A stretch of DNA of 14,649 nt from Bacteroidota bacterium. Its GTDB lineage: Bacteria > Bacteroidota > Ignavibacteria > Ignavibacteriales > Ignavibacteriaceae. Position numbers and translations under genes: made by a program. Each line of letters starts with the position of its first letter. Positions within the stretch are counted from its first letter, which is position 1. Under the pieces are notes generated by a model that did no database searches, was not told the DNA's origin, and saw nothing but the letters and a program-made list of their open reading frames with translations. The stretch lies in contig JAUZPC010000027.1 in assembly GCA_030706105.1 (NCBI GenBank), positions 1 through 14,649 on the forward strand, written 5' to 3'. Below are positions 1-7,250 of the stretch, piece by piece.

Positions 1-124
1 GGTTGTTTTCGTCATAAGTATTTATGTATACACTGTCAGTAGCTGCTTTTGACTTATTTGCATCTTTCATAATATTAGCATCTGATTGACATCTGTTTTG
101 CTCATCGTTAGATGATTTTGCCAT
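1..124 (-). CDS. Hypothetical protein, 5' part only (41 codons, runs off the left edge)
   Basis: An open frame starts with ATG at 122-124 on the minus strand and stays open to the window edge. The visible N-terminus begins MAKSSNDEQNRC and is hydrophilic, rich in Asn, Asp, Lys and Ser, with one Cys and no signal peptide or membrane segment. An AGGA about seven bases upstream of the ATG on the minus strand is a reasonable ribosome binding site and supports this start. It lies downstream of glutamate dehydrogenase in the same direction, but a strong terminator separates them, so it is probably transcribed independently. I do not recognise the family. The composition looks like a soluble or disordered N-terminus. 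Because only the beginning is visible, a chance open frame cannot be excluded. Confidence 0.5.
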   Translation of the reverse strand, partial: MAKSSNDEQNRCQSDANIMKDANKSKAATDSVYINTYDENN

Positions 125-168
125 AACAAATCCTATATAATTATAAAATATAAACTAATTAAAACTTG

Positions 169-190
169 CTAAATTACCAAAACAATTTAG
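169..190. repeat. 7-bp inverted repeat upstream of the left-edge gene
   Basis: CTAAATT at 169-175 and AATTTAG at 184-190 form a perfect inverted repeat with an 8-base spacer. It lies 45-66 bases upstream of the minus-strand start at 124. It could be an operator or a leader hairpin of the left-edge gene. It is all A/T except the outermost pair, so chance is a real possibility. Confidence 0.25.
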
Positions 191-290
191 TGATAAGGCA
201 GTCGTAATAAGGTGTGTTGATTGATTTCACTTGTATTTGCCGCACGGTTGCAGCTAAACCTGTAATATTGTTAATCGTTAATTTAGTAAC

Positions 291-325
291 AAAAAAAAGG
301 ACGCACTTCAAAAAGAAATGCGTCC
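291..325 (-). terminator. Intrinsic terminator of the glutamate dehydrogenase gene
   Basis: On the minus strand a GGACGCA/TGCGTCC 7-bp stem (319-325 with 299-305) is extended by three more pairs after one mismatch, with an A/T loop. Eight T residues (plus-strand A at 291-298) follow directly. It sits 28 bases after the gdhA stop codon. This is a canonical Rho-independent terminator and isolates gdhA from the gene at the left edge. Confidence 0.93.
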
Positions 326-352
326 CATCAATAACTAATTACTATTAACTGT

Positions 353-1693
353 TTATACTAAGCCCTGATCTAACATAGCATCAGCAACTTTCAAGAAACC
401 TGCAATATTTGCACCATTAACATAGTTTCCTGGTGTTCCATATTTTTCAGCTGTGCTTAAGCAAGTGTCATGAATGTCTTTCATAATGCGATGTAATTTC
501 TGGTCAACTTCTTCTGCTGTCCAGTTATATCTCATACTGTTCTGAGACATTTCAAGGCCTGAAGTTCCAACACCACCTGCGTTAGCAGCTTTACCAGGAG
601 CAAACATAATACCGGCAGCGGTAATCATTTTGTAAGCTTCAAGTGTGGTAGGCATATTAGCAGCTTCAGTCAGGCACATAACTTTATTGTTGATAATAGC
701 TTTTGCATCCTCAACACCAATTTCATTCTGAGTAGCACAAGGAATAACAACATCAGTTTTAATACCCCAAGGTCTCTTGCCTGCATAGAATTCGCATTTG
801 AATTTGTCAGCATAATCTTTAATTCTATCGTTAGCGCTGGCTCTAAGATCAAGTAAATAATCAATCTTTTCACCAGTTACACCGTCTTTATCATAAATAA
901 ATCCGTCAGGTCCGCTAAGTGTTACAACTTTTCCGCCTAATTGAGCGATTTTTGTAGCAGCACCCCAGCATACGTTTCCAAATCCGGAGAGAGCAAAAGT
1001 TTTACCTGCAACTTCTTGGCCTTTGGTTTTTAACATTTCCTGAGCAAAATAAACTGCACCATAACCGGTAGCTTCAGGGCGAACTAAAGAACCACCCCAG
1101 TTTAAGCCTTTACCTGTTAAAACACCGGTAAATTCATTCTTTAATCTCTTGTATTGACCAAATAAGAAACCGATTTCACGTCCACCTACACCAATGTCAC
1201 CGGCAGGAACGTCTGTGTTAGGGCCAATATGACGGAATAGTTCAGTCATAAAGCTCTGGCAGAATCTCATAACTTCATTGTCAGATTTACCTTTAGGATC
1301 GAAGTCAGATCCACCTTTACCACCGCCCATAGGCAATGTAGTTAAACTATTTTTAAATACTTGCTCAAAAGCTAAGAATTTAAGAATACCTGGTGTAACA
1401 GAAGGATGGAATCTTAAACCGCCTTTATAAGGGCCGATGGCTGAATTCATCTCAATGCGATAACCGCGGTTAATATGAATTTCGCCTTGGTCATCCTGCC
1501 AAGGAACACGGAAGGTGATCATTCTTTCAGGCTCTACCATTCTTTCTAAAATTTTAGCTGAGCGGTATTCTTGATGACGTTCCAAAACTAGTTCCAGCGA
1601 ATCAAATACTTCTTCAACTGCCTGATGAAATTCAGGTTCGTTAGGGTTTTTGGTCTTTACTTCAGCCACTAACTTTTTAACATACTCTGACAT
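353..1693 (-). CDS. gdhA: Glutamate dehydrogenase (hexameric type, probably NAD-dependent)
   Basis: A 446-residue protein of the usual length for the small hexameric glutamate dehydrogenases, which interconvert glutamate with 2-oxoglutarate and ammonia in the cytoplasm. The N-terminal substrate domain has GPYKGG (Lys90), PMGGGKGG with the catalytic Lys126, and PAGD with Asp166. The C-terminal Rossmann domain has GFGNV at 237-241. Phe238, Pro262 and Asp263 (in LSGPDG) match, at the same numbering, the positions I recall as setting NAD preference in the Clostridium symbiosum enzyme; E. coli-type NADP enzymes differ there. NAD use, and hence a catabolic role, is therefore inferred. The start is supported by AGAGGA six bases upstream of the ATG. 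It is monocistronic: a divergent gap lies upstream and a terminator follows. The symbol gdhA is applied by family. The coenzyme assignment is less certain than the enzyme identity. Confidence 0.97.
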   Translation of the reverse strand: MSEYVKKLVAEVKTKNPNEPEFHQAVEEVFDSLELVLERHQEYRSAKILERMVEPERMITFRVPWQDDQGEIHINRGYRIEMNSAIGPYKGGLRFHPSVTPGILKFLAFEQVFKNSLTTLPMGGGKGGSDFDPKGKSDNEVMRFCQSFMTELFRHIGPNTDVPAGDIGVGGREIGFLFGQYKRLKNEFTGVLTGKGLNWGGSLVRPEATGYGAVYFAQEMLKTKGQEVAGKTFALSGFGNVCWGAATKIAQLGGKVVTLSGPDGFIYDKDGVTGEKIDYLLDLRASANDRIKDYADKFKCEFYAGKRPWGIKTDVVIPCATQNEIGVEDAKAIINNKVMCLTEAANMPTTLEAYKMITAAGIMFAPGKAANAGGVGTSGLEMSQNSMRYNWTAEEVDQKLHRIMKDIHDTCLSTAEKYGTPGNYVNGANIAGFLKVADAMLDQGLV

Positions 1694-1870
1694 AAGATCC
1701 TCTTATTTTTGTTTGTTTATAAGCCCAAATAGGGTAAATTGTTTTAATTATTAATTCTATCTGTTGTATTAATTTTTCGGAAAATAAAAATTGACAGTAT
1801 TTTTGGGAAAAGGCATGCTGTATGATATGTCTTGTAAATAAGGCGAAATTTAAGCTTATCCTTATCCCAC

Positions 1871-1931
1871 GGGAGTATATCTTTGATACTCTTTGTTTTA
1901 AAGAGTGAGTTTGAGTGTTCGTAAAATACTC
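1871..1931. promoter_or_regulatory. Cluster of overlapping, mutually exclusive inverted repeats
   Basis: GAGTAT (1873-1878) pairs perfectly with ATACTC (1886-1891) around a 7-base loop. ACTCTTT (1888-1894) pairs perfectly with AAAGAGT (1900-1906) around GTTTT. The two hairpins share bases 1888-1891 and cannot coexist. A second ATACTC copy at 1926-1931 can pair with the same GAGTAT, enclosing the second hairpin. This looks like a rearranging RNA or a set of operator half-sites. It lies 178 bases upstream of the gdhA start and over 400 bases upstream of rimP, so its target is unknown. No known riboswitch is recognised. Confidence 0.35.
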
Positions 1932-2168
1932 GGAATTATTATTTTTTATTACACTAAATTACTAATAAATAATTCAAAAACTCAAATGTTTTTTAACATT
2001 TTTTAGTAACTACACTATACAATAAATCCCAAGTTTTAATAAACTTAAGGCAAGGTACAGCAATATTTTATTTTATTAAGCCCATTATTCCTATTCGTTA
2101 ATTATTAAATATATTATAGGCTAAATTCATATAAAAATATTTTTGTCTATTAATTATTATTTTGTATC

Positions 2169-2186
2169 ACAGTCCTAACTGTTTTT
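2169..2186 (+). terminator. Weak terminator-like hairpin
   Basis: ACAGT (2169-2173) and ACTGT (2178-2182) form a perfect 5-bp stem with a CCTA loop, followed by four more T residues. The stem is short and AT-rich, so on its own it would be a poor terminator. It is the first of three similar plus-strand elements before rimP. Confidence 0.25.
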
Positions 2187-2240
2187 ACAATTATTTAGGG
2201 AAATTAGCATATATTATTGCTAAGTATTAGAATCCGAGTT

Positions 2241-2269
2241 AAAAAAGCGGTTGACCGGGTCTTTTTTTT
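2241..2269 (+). terminator. Terminator-like hairpin with an A-tract and a T-tract
   Basis: AAAAAAG (2241-2247) can pair with C plus Ts (2261-2267). An inner CGG/CCG (2248-2250 with 2255-2257) closes a TTGA loop, leaving a GGT bulge on the 3' side. Eight Ts (2262-2269) end it. The arrangement resembles an intrinsic terminator, but the bulge weakens it. No known gene lies upstream on this strand to need it. Confidence 0.4.
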
Positions 2270-2275
2270 AATACC

Positions 2276-2304
2276 TTGCAATTTGGCTAAAATTATCGTA
2301 ATTT
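2276..2304 (+). promoter_or_regulatory. Possible promoter of the rimP operon
   Basis: TTGCAA at 2276-2281, a 17-base spacer and TAATTT at 2299-2304 give a moderate sigma-70-like match. Transcription would start near 2311 and give a leader of about 40 bases containing the hairpin at 2324-2345. The match is imperfect and AT-rich DNA produces such matches by chance. Confidence 0.35.
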
Positions 2305-2323
2305 TAATGACAGTAAATTTTGG

Positions 2324-2345
2324 TGCCCTAAAAAGGGCATTTTTT
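2324..2345 (+). terminator. Intrinsic terminator or attenuator directly before rimP
   Basis: TGCCCT (2324-2329) and AGGGCA (2334-2339) form a perfect 6-bp GC-rich stem with an AAAA loop, followed immediately by six Ts (2340-2345). This has every mark of a Rho-independent terminator. Only four bases separate the T-tract from the rimP ATG at 2350, so there is essentially no room for a promoter between them. It should therefore act inside the rimP leader as an attenuator, unless it merely blocks upstream transcripts. Confidence 0.75.
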
Positions 2346-2349
2346 ATTT

Positions 2350-2820
2350 ATGCTTCAAAATATGAACAAACTTAAAGAAAATATTGCCGAAATTGCCAGC
2401 GAAGTGATCGAAAGGCATAACTTTTTCATCATCGAATTAGTCTTTAGAGGTACGCCAAAAACTTATGTAATAGAGATTTATATCGATGGTGAAAAGAATG
2501 TATCTGCTGATGATTGTGCCGAAGTAAGCAAAGACATTGTGCAGATAATAGAAGAAAAGAACATAATTGAAGGATCTTTTCGCATCGAGGTTTCTTCTCC
2601 CGGAGTTGATAGGCCATTATTATTCTTAAAGCAATATTTTAAACATATAAATAGAAAATTTGATATCTCGTATAATGAAGATGAAGAGATAAAAAAAATG
2701 AAAGCAAGGCTTATCTCTATTGAAGGTGAAAATTTACTTTTTGAAAAAGAAAACAAAGATCTAATTAAAATAAATATTAATAACATAATTAAAGCTAAAG
2801 TAATAGTTAGTTTTTCTTAA
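2350..2820 (+). CDS. rimP: Ribosome maturation factor RimP
   Basis: A 156-residue cytoplasmic protein that helps assemble the 30S subunit. The N-terminal alpha/beta domain carries the family pattern with IEIYIDG near residues 40-46, a Ser-Ala-Asp-Asp-Cys region, and RIEVSSPGVDRPL around residues 78-90. The last third fits the SH3-like C-terminal domain. Length is typical. It is the first gene of the rimP-nusA-infB operon, 14 bases before nusA. The start is uncertain: ATG 2350 and ATG 2362 (residue 5) are both possible and neither has a recognisable SD site. The first lies just four bases after the T-tract of a terminator-like hairpin, which suggests transcriptional attenuation or unusual initiation. 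Confidence 0.93.
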   Translation: MLQNMNKLKENIAEIASEVIERHNFFIIELVFRGTPKTYVIEIYIDGEKNVSADDCAEVSKDIVQIIEEKNIIEGSFRIEVSSPGVDRPLLFLKQYFKHINRKFDISYNEDEEIKKMKARLISIEGENLLFEKENKDLIKININNIIKAKVIVSFS

Positions 2821-2834
2821 CGGAGGTACTGGAA

Positions 2835-4082
2835 ATGAATTCAGATATAGTTGAATCCTTTTCTCAAACAGTTAAAGATAAAAGTATTGATAAAGACGTT
2901 CTGGTTGACATTCTCGAGGATATTTTTGGTCTCTTAATTCGGAAAAAGTATGGTGAAGATGCCAAATATGACGTAATTGTTAATATGGATAGAGGCGATA
3001 TCGAAATATTTCTCGAGAGAGAAATTGTTGAAGTTGTTGAAAATCCAAATACTCAAATAAGTATTGACGAGGTTAATCAGCGCGGTAATGATGATGAACT
3101 GGATATTGGCGATGATTATGTTGAAAAAATAAATCTTGCTACTTTAGGAAGAAGATTAATTACTCTTGCTAAACAGAACTTAGGTCAAAAAATCAGAGAA
3201 CTTGAAAAAGAGAATACTTTTGCTGAATATAAAGATCTGATTAATGAAATTGTTGTTGGTGATATTTATCAAATTAAGAAAAATGAAATCCTTGTAAACC
3301 ATAATAAGAAAGAATTGTTTCTTCCCAGAACGGAACAAATACCGTTTGAAAAGTATAAAAAGGGGGCAACAATTAGGGCAATTGTCAAAGAGGTTAGAAA
3401 AGGCCCAAATGGCCCTACCGTTGTAATTTCCCGTTCCGATAATGAGTTTTTGAGAAAATTATTTGAAATTGAAATTCCTGAAATTTATGATGGAATTATT
3501 GAGATAAAAGCTATTACAAGAGAGCCTGGAGAAAGGGCCAAAATAGCAGTTGAATCTCAGGATAAACGAATAGATGCAGTTGGTGCCTGTGTCGGTATGA
3601 AAGGTGTTCGTATTCATGCGATTGTAAGAGAATTAAATAATGAAAATATTGATGTTGTAAATTATAGTGATGACCCGGCAGTATTTATTCAACGCGCTTT
3701 GGCTCCGGCTAAACTGAAAAAAATTGAGTTAGATACAAAAAATAAGAAAGCCACTATTACAGCCGCTTCTGACCAAGTGTCCATGATTGTAGGCAGAAAT
3801 GGTGTTAATATTCGTCTGGCTATGAAACTTACGGGTTATGAAATAGAAATCATTCGTCAGGAAAAATTACTTGAAGAATACGAAGAAGATATTGAATTGT
3901 TTGAGCTTAAAGAAGAGCTTGGTAATGATATCTATGAATTACTAATTAATAATCGGTATGATACTGCTCTTGAAGTCCTGATGGCCGGTCCTGAAAAATT
4001 AAAGGAAGTTGAAGGCTTAGATGATGATAAAATAGCAGAAATAATTGAAATCATTAAATCGCAATTTGAGGAAGAAGAGTAG
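2835..4082 (+). CDS. nusA: Transcription termination/antitermination factor NusA
   Basis: A 415-residue RNA-polymerase-associated elongation factor affecting pausing, termination and antitermination. The N-terminal polymerase-binding domain (about 1-128) contains DRGDIEI. An S1 domain follows (about 138-202). KH1 contains GERAKIAVES and DAVGACVG (to about 275), and KH2 contains VGRNG at 319-323. A short acidic tail (about 350-415) contains one helix-hairpin-helix-like segment instead of the two acidic repeats of E. coli NusA, so it is shorter than E. coli NusA but in line with many other bacteria. CGGAGGTA eight bases before the ATG is one of the strongest SD sites here. It lies between rimP and infB in the classical order. 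Confidence 0.97.
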   Translation: MNSDIVESFSQTVKDKSIDKDVLVDILEDIFGLLIRKKYGEDAKYDVIVNMDRGDIEIFLEREIVEVVENPNTQISIDEVNQRGNDDELDIGDDYVEKINLATLGRRLITLAKQNLGQKIRELEKENTFAEYKDLINEIVVGDIYQIKKNEILVNHNKKELFLPRTEQIPFEKYKKGATIRAIVKEVRKGPNGPTVVISRSDNEFLRKLFEIEIPEIYDGIIEIKAITREPGERAKIAVESQDKRIDAVGACVGMKGVRIHAIVRELNNENIDVVNYSDDPAVFIQRALAPAKLKKIELDTKNKKATITAASDQVSMIVGRNGVNIRLAMKLTGYEIEIIRQEKLLEEYEEDIELFELKEELGNDIYELLINNRYDTALEVLMAGPEKLKEVEGLDDDKIAEIIEIIKSQFEEEE

Positions 4083-4101
4083 CTAAATTATAGAAACTAA
4101 T

Positions 4102-7077
4102 ATGGCAGAAATTAAAGAAAAGAAAATACGCGTAGCAAAATATGCGGCAGAAATAAATCTCTCGGCAGAACAATTGATTGATTTCCTTTCAAAAAAAGGT
4201 TTTGAAATTAAATCTATCAATTCTCCTTTAACTGATGTGATGATTACTGAAATAAATAATCATTATAAAAAGGATATTGAAAAAACCGAAAAGCATAATA
4301 AAAAAATTGCTGAGATAAATAAAAAGCGTTTTGACGATAAAAAAGTTCCAAAAGAACTTGTTGTAGAGGTTAAAGCAGAGCCTGATGCTGCCATAGAAAT
4401 ACCGGTCTTGACTGAGGTTGAGGCTGAGCCTGTTGAGGCGCAAACCTTCCCCGATAATGAAGTAAAAGAGGAAACGCAAGAAGTTATTGCTGAGCCTTTA
4501 GATAAATCAGTTCAACCGGCTGAGGAAGTTAAAACTCCTCTTGAGACCCCTGTACGGGAAGTAACCGGAGAACCTGAAATAAAGGTTGAAGAAAAACCTG
4601 AAAGTGAAATAGTTAGCGAAAAACCGGTTGAAGCAGTCAAAGAGATTGCGGCTGTTGAAGCTGAAGAAATTAAAAGCGAACCTATAACACAAGTTAAAAT
4701 TGAAGATAAAACTATTAAAGAAACTATACCTGTAAAAGTTGAAGAAACTAAATTGTTTGATGAAGGTCCGGAAGTTATTGCAGAACCCGAAGCAAAGCCT
4801 TTTAAACCATTTATTTCTCCAAAGGATCTGGAAGCCAGTAAACGCAAAGGTCTAAACGTAATTGGAAAAATGGATTTAGAGGAGAAAAAGAAAAAGCCCC
4901 TGCATAGAAAAGATGATCATCATTTCGGTGACAAGAAGGGTGAAAAACGCTTCGAGAAAAAGAAATTCCCTGATGATAAAAGACCTGAAGACAGGAAACC
5001 GGAAGTTAAAAAACCGACCGATAAAAAACAATTTGATGTTGTGCAGACTGCTGCGCAAGAGTCTGAATTGAAGAAAAAGAAAAAGCCGAAGACTAAGAAG
5101 AAGGTCGAAACAGTTGCGGGTCCGGAAGAAAGCCCAATTGTTAAAAAGCGTAAAAAGATTAAAAAGTTTGAAGTTGATCAGAAGGACGTTAAAGAAGCTA
5201 TCCGTAAAACAATGCTTGCTATGGATGATTCAGGTGTTCAAGATCGTGCCAAGTTAAGACAAAAGAAACGTAAAGAGCGCGAAGAAAAAGAAGAAAAAAT
5301 TGCTGAACAAAAGCAAATGGATTCAAATAAAATTGCAGTTACCGAGTTTATTGCAGTTAATGAACTAGCCAATCTGATGAGTGTAAGCGTTAGTGAAGTG
5401 ATTTCAAAATGTATTCAGTTAGGTATAATGGTTTCTATAAATCAGCGCTTAGATGTTGAAACTATTACGTTAGTGGCTGATGAATTCGGATTTGAAGTAG
5501 AATTCCAAAAAGAATATACTGCAGAAGCTTTAGAAGATACACCTGATGATCCTGAATCTTTAATTTTCAGATCTCCTGTTGTTACTATTATGGGTCATGT
5601 TGATCATGGTAAAACCTCTTTGTTGGATTATATAAGGAATGCGAACGTTGTTGCCGGTGAATCCGGAGGTATAACTCAGCACATTGGAGCTTATCGCGTT
5701 GATGTTGGAAACGGAAAAACAATTACTTTCTTAGATACACCTGGTCATGAAGCTTTTACAGCAATGAGAGCCCGTGGTGCAAATTTGACAGATATAGTTG
5801 TTCTTGTTGTTGCTGCGGATGATGCTGTGATGCCTCAGACTGTTGAAGCTATAAATCACGCACAGGCTGCAAATGTACCTATTGTAATAGCGGTTAATAA
5901 AATTGATAAACCCGGTGCTAATATAGATAAAATTAAACAGCAGTTGGCTGAAAGAAATATTTTGGTTGAGGACTGGGGAGGAAAGTATCAATGCGTACAA
6001 ATTTCTGCTAAAACAGGATTGAATGTTGACGTACTGCTTGAAAAAATACTTCTTGAGTCTGAAATGCTCGACCTTAAAGCTAATCCGAATAGAAGTGCCA
6101 GAGGTGCTGTAGTTGAATCGGAACTTGATAAAGGGCGTGGAATTACCGGTACTATTCTTGTCCAAAAAGGTACACTTAAAGTGGGCGATCCTTTTGTCGC
6201 AGGTATCCATTTTGGCAAAGTTAGGGCAATGTTTGATGAGAGAAACGTAAAAGTATTTGAAGCCCCTCCTTCAACACCAGTGTTGGTTTTAGGGTTTGAA
6301 GGTGCTCCACAGGCTGGTGACACATTTGTAGCTTTGGAATCAGAGCGTCAGGCACGTGAAATATCAATCAAACGCCAGCAGCTAAAACGCGAGCAGGATC
6401 AGAAACAAATTCATCATGTTACCTTGGATGAAATTGCACAGCAAATTAGTATTGGCGGTGTAAAAGAGCTCCCATTAATTGTTAAAGGTGACGTTGACGG
6501 ATCCGTTGAAGCAATTTCTGATTCTCTGATGAAACTTTCTAATCAGGAAGTTATTGTAAGAGTTATTCATAAAGGAGTTGGTGGTATATCTGAAAGTGAT
6601 ATCCTACTGGCTGCTGCTTCTAATGCTATTGTAGTTGGTTTCCATGTGAGACCAAATCTTAATGCCCGCAAGTTAGCTGAAAACCAAAAAGTTGACATCA
6701 GATTATACAATGTTATTTATGATATAATTAACGAAGTAAAATCTGCTTTGGAAGGTTTACTGTCTCCTGTTATTTCAGAAGAAGTTGTTGCAACCCTGGA
6801 AATCAGAAATACATTTAGAGTCCCTAAATTTGGTAATGTTGCAGGATGCCAAGTGCTTGATGGCAAAATTACAAGAAATAGTAAAGTTCGCCTTGTTAGA
6901 GATGGTATTGTTATCCATGAAGGCGAAATTGCTACTCTTAAAAGATTCAAAGAAGATGTACGCGAAGTTGATGCCGGTTATGAATGCGGTCTAAATCTCG
7001 CTAATTTTAATGATATAAAAATAGGCGACATTATTGAAGCTTATAAAATTGTTGAAACTAAAAAGAAATTGGTTTAA
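4102..7077 (+). CDS. infB: Translation initiation factor IF-2
   Basis: A 991-residue GTPase that places initiator tRNA on the 30S subunit and promotes subunit joining. An N-terminal IF2_N-type helical domain (about 10-50) is followed by a long acidic Glu/Pro/Val region (about 88-235) and a Lys-rich region (about 245-400). A second IF2_N domain (about 410-465) precedes the GTPase core. The G motifs are intact: GHVDHGKT (498-505), DTPGH (545-549), NKID (599-602) and SAK (635-637). Domains II, III and the tRNA-binding C2 domain complete the protein. It starts 19 bases after nusA with no clear SD site, so translational coupling or an SD-independent start is likely. A terminator-like hairpin follows the gene. 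Confidence 0.98.
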   Translation: MAEIKEKKIRVAKYAAEINLSAEQLIDFLSKKGFEIKSINSPLTDVMITEINNHYKKDIEKTEKHNKKIAEINKKRFDDKKVPKELVVEVKAEPDAAIEIPVLTEVEAEPVEAQTFPDNEVKEETQEVIAEPLDKSVQPAEEVKTPLETPVREVTGEPEIKVEEKPESEIVSEKPVEAVKEIAAVEAEEIKSEPITQVKIEDKTIKETIPVKVEETKLFDEGPEVIAEPEAKPFKPFISPKDLEASKRKGLNVIGKMDLEEKKKKPLHRKDDHHFGDKKGEKRFEKKKFPDDKRPEDRKPEVKKPTDKKQFDVVQTAAQESELKKKKKPKTKKKVETVAGPEESPIVKKRKKIKKFEVDQKDVKEAIRKTMLAMDDSGVQDRAKLRQKKRKEREEKEEKIAEQKQMDSNKIAVTEFIAVNELANLMSVSVSEVISKCIQLGIMVSINQRLDVETITLVADEFGFEVEFQKEYTAEALEDTPDDPESLIFRSPVVTIMGHVDHGKTSLLDYIRNANVVAGESGGITQHIGAYRVDVGNGKTITFLDTPGHEAFTAMRARGANLTDIVVLVVAADDAVMPQTVEAINHAQAANVPIVIAVNKIDKPGANIDKIKQQLAERNILVEDWGGKYQCVQISAKTGLNVDVLLEKILLESEMLDLKANPNRSARGAVVESELDKGRGITGTILVQKGTLKVGDPFVAGIHFGKVRAMFDERNVKVFEAPPSTPVLVLGFEGAPQAGDTFVALESERQAREISIKRQQLKREQDQKQIHHVTLDEIAQQISIGGVKELPLIVKGDVDGSVEAISDSLMKLSNQEVIVRVIHKGVGGISESDILLAAASNAIVVGFHVRPNLNARKLAENQKVDIRLYNVIYDIINEVKSALEGLLSPVISEEVVATLEIRNTFRVPKFGNVAGCQVLDGKITRNSKVRLVRDGIVIHEGEIATLKRFKEDVREVDAGYECGLNLANFNDIKIGDIIEAYKIVETKKKLV

Positions 7078-7133
7078 TACTTTCCAAGTCATTACTTCCA
7101 GGAAATTAGAAACCATATTCTGATGTAAAAATT

Positions 7134-7173
7134 ATCCGGATTAAGATTATTATTCTTAATTCGGATTTTATTT
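7134..7173 (+). terminator. Terminator-like hairpin after infB
   Basis: A 13-bp stem (7134-7146 with 7154-7166, one G-T pair) with a 7-base loop is followed by TTTATTT. The stem is long but AT-rich and the T-tract is broken by one A. It probably ends or reduces transcription of rimP-nusA-infB before rbfA. Partial readthrough is likely. Confidence 0.65.
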
Positions 7174-7199
7174 AAAGCGCAGAGTAGTTAGTTTAGTTA

Positions 7200-7220
7200 T
7201 TCCGCAAAGATATTGCGGAA
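7200..7220 (+). promoter_or_regulatory. Perfect 8-bp hairpin upstream of rbfA
   Basis: TTCCGCAA (7200-7207) and TTGCGGAA (7213-7220) form a perfect stem with a 5-base AGATA loop. No T-tract follows, so it is not a terminator. It ends 30 bases before the rbfA ATG and would lie in its leader or near its promoter. It could be an RNA stabiliser, a regulatory hairpin or a dyad operator. Confidence 0.5.
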
Positions 7221-7250
7221 ATCTGTTCATTTATAAAATGAAAAAATAAG

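Larger units (their letters stand above)
1694..2349. other. Long AT-rich gap between divergent gdhA and rimP
   Basis: No convincing coding frame is visible on either strand. The gdhA promoter should lie in the left part, but I cannot place it with confidence. The middle holds competing inverted repeats at 1871-1931. The right third holds three plus-strand terminator-like hairpins (2169-2186, 2241-2269, 2324-2345), a small 6-bp inverted repeat (TTAGCA 2204-2209 with TGCTAA 2218-2223) and a possible rimP promoter at 2276-2304. No tRNA, 6S, RNase P or tmRNA signature is seen. A short untranslated plus-strand transcript ending at these hairpins is possible but unproven. Confidence 0.6.

Noticed and set aside
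1791..1826. TTGACA at 1791-1796 with TATGAT at 1821-1826 as a plus-strand promoter.
   Set aside because: The spacer is 24 bases, far outside the usual 16-18.
1815..1841. An eight-codon frame MLYDMSCK preceded by a purine run, as a leader peptide before the 1871-1931 hairpins.
   Set aside because: Short frames like this are frequent by chance, no regulatory codon run is present, and no T-tract follows the hairpins.
1694..2349. A tRNA or other stable RNA gene upstream of rimP, as metY is in E. coli.
   Set aside because: No cloverleaf, T-loop sequence or GC-rich core of 6S, RNase P, SRP or tmRNA is visible in this AT-rich stretch.
4512..4847. Open frame on the minus strand opposite infB (and others such as 5731-6210).
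   Set aside because: They lie entirely within a well-supported gene, have no SD site or domain and are composition shadows of the biased codons of infB.
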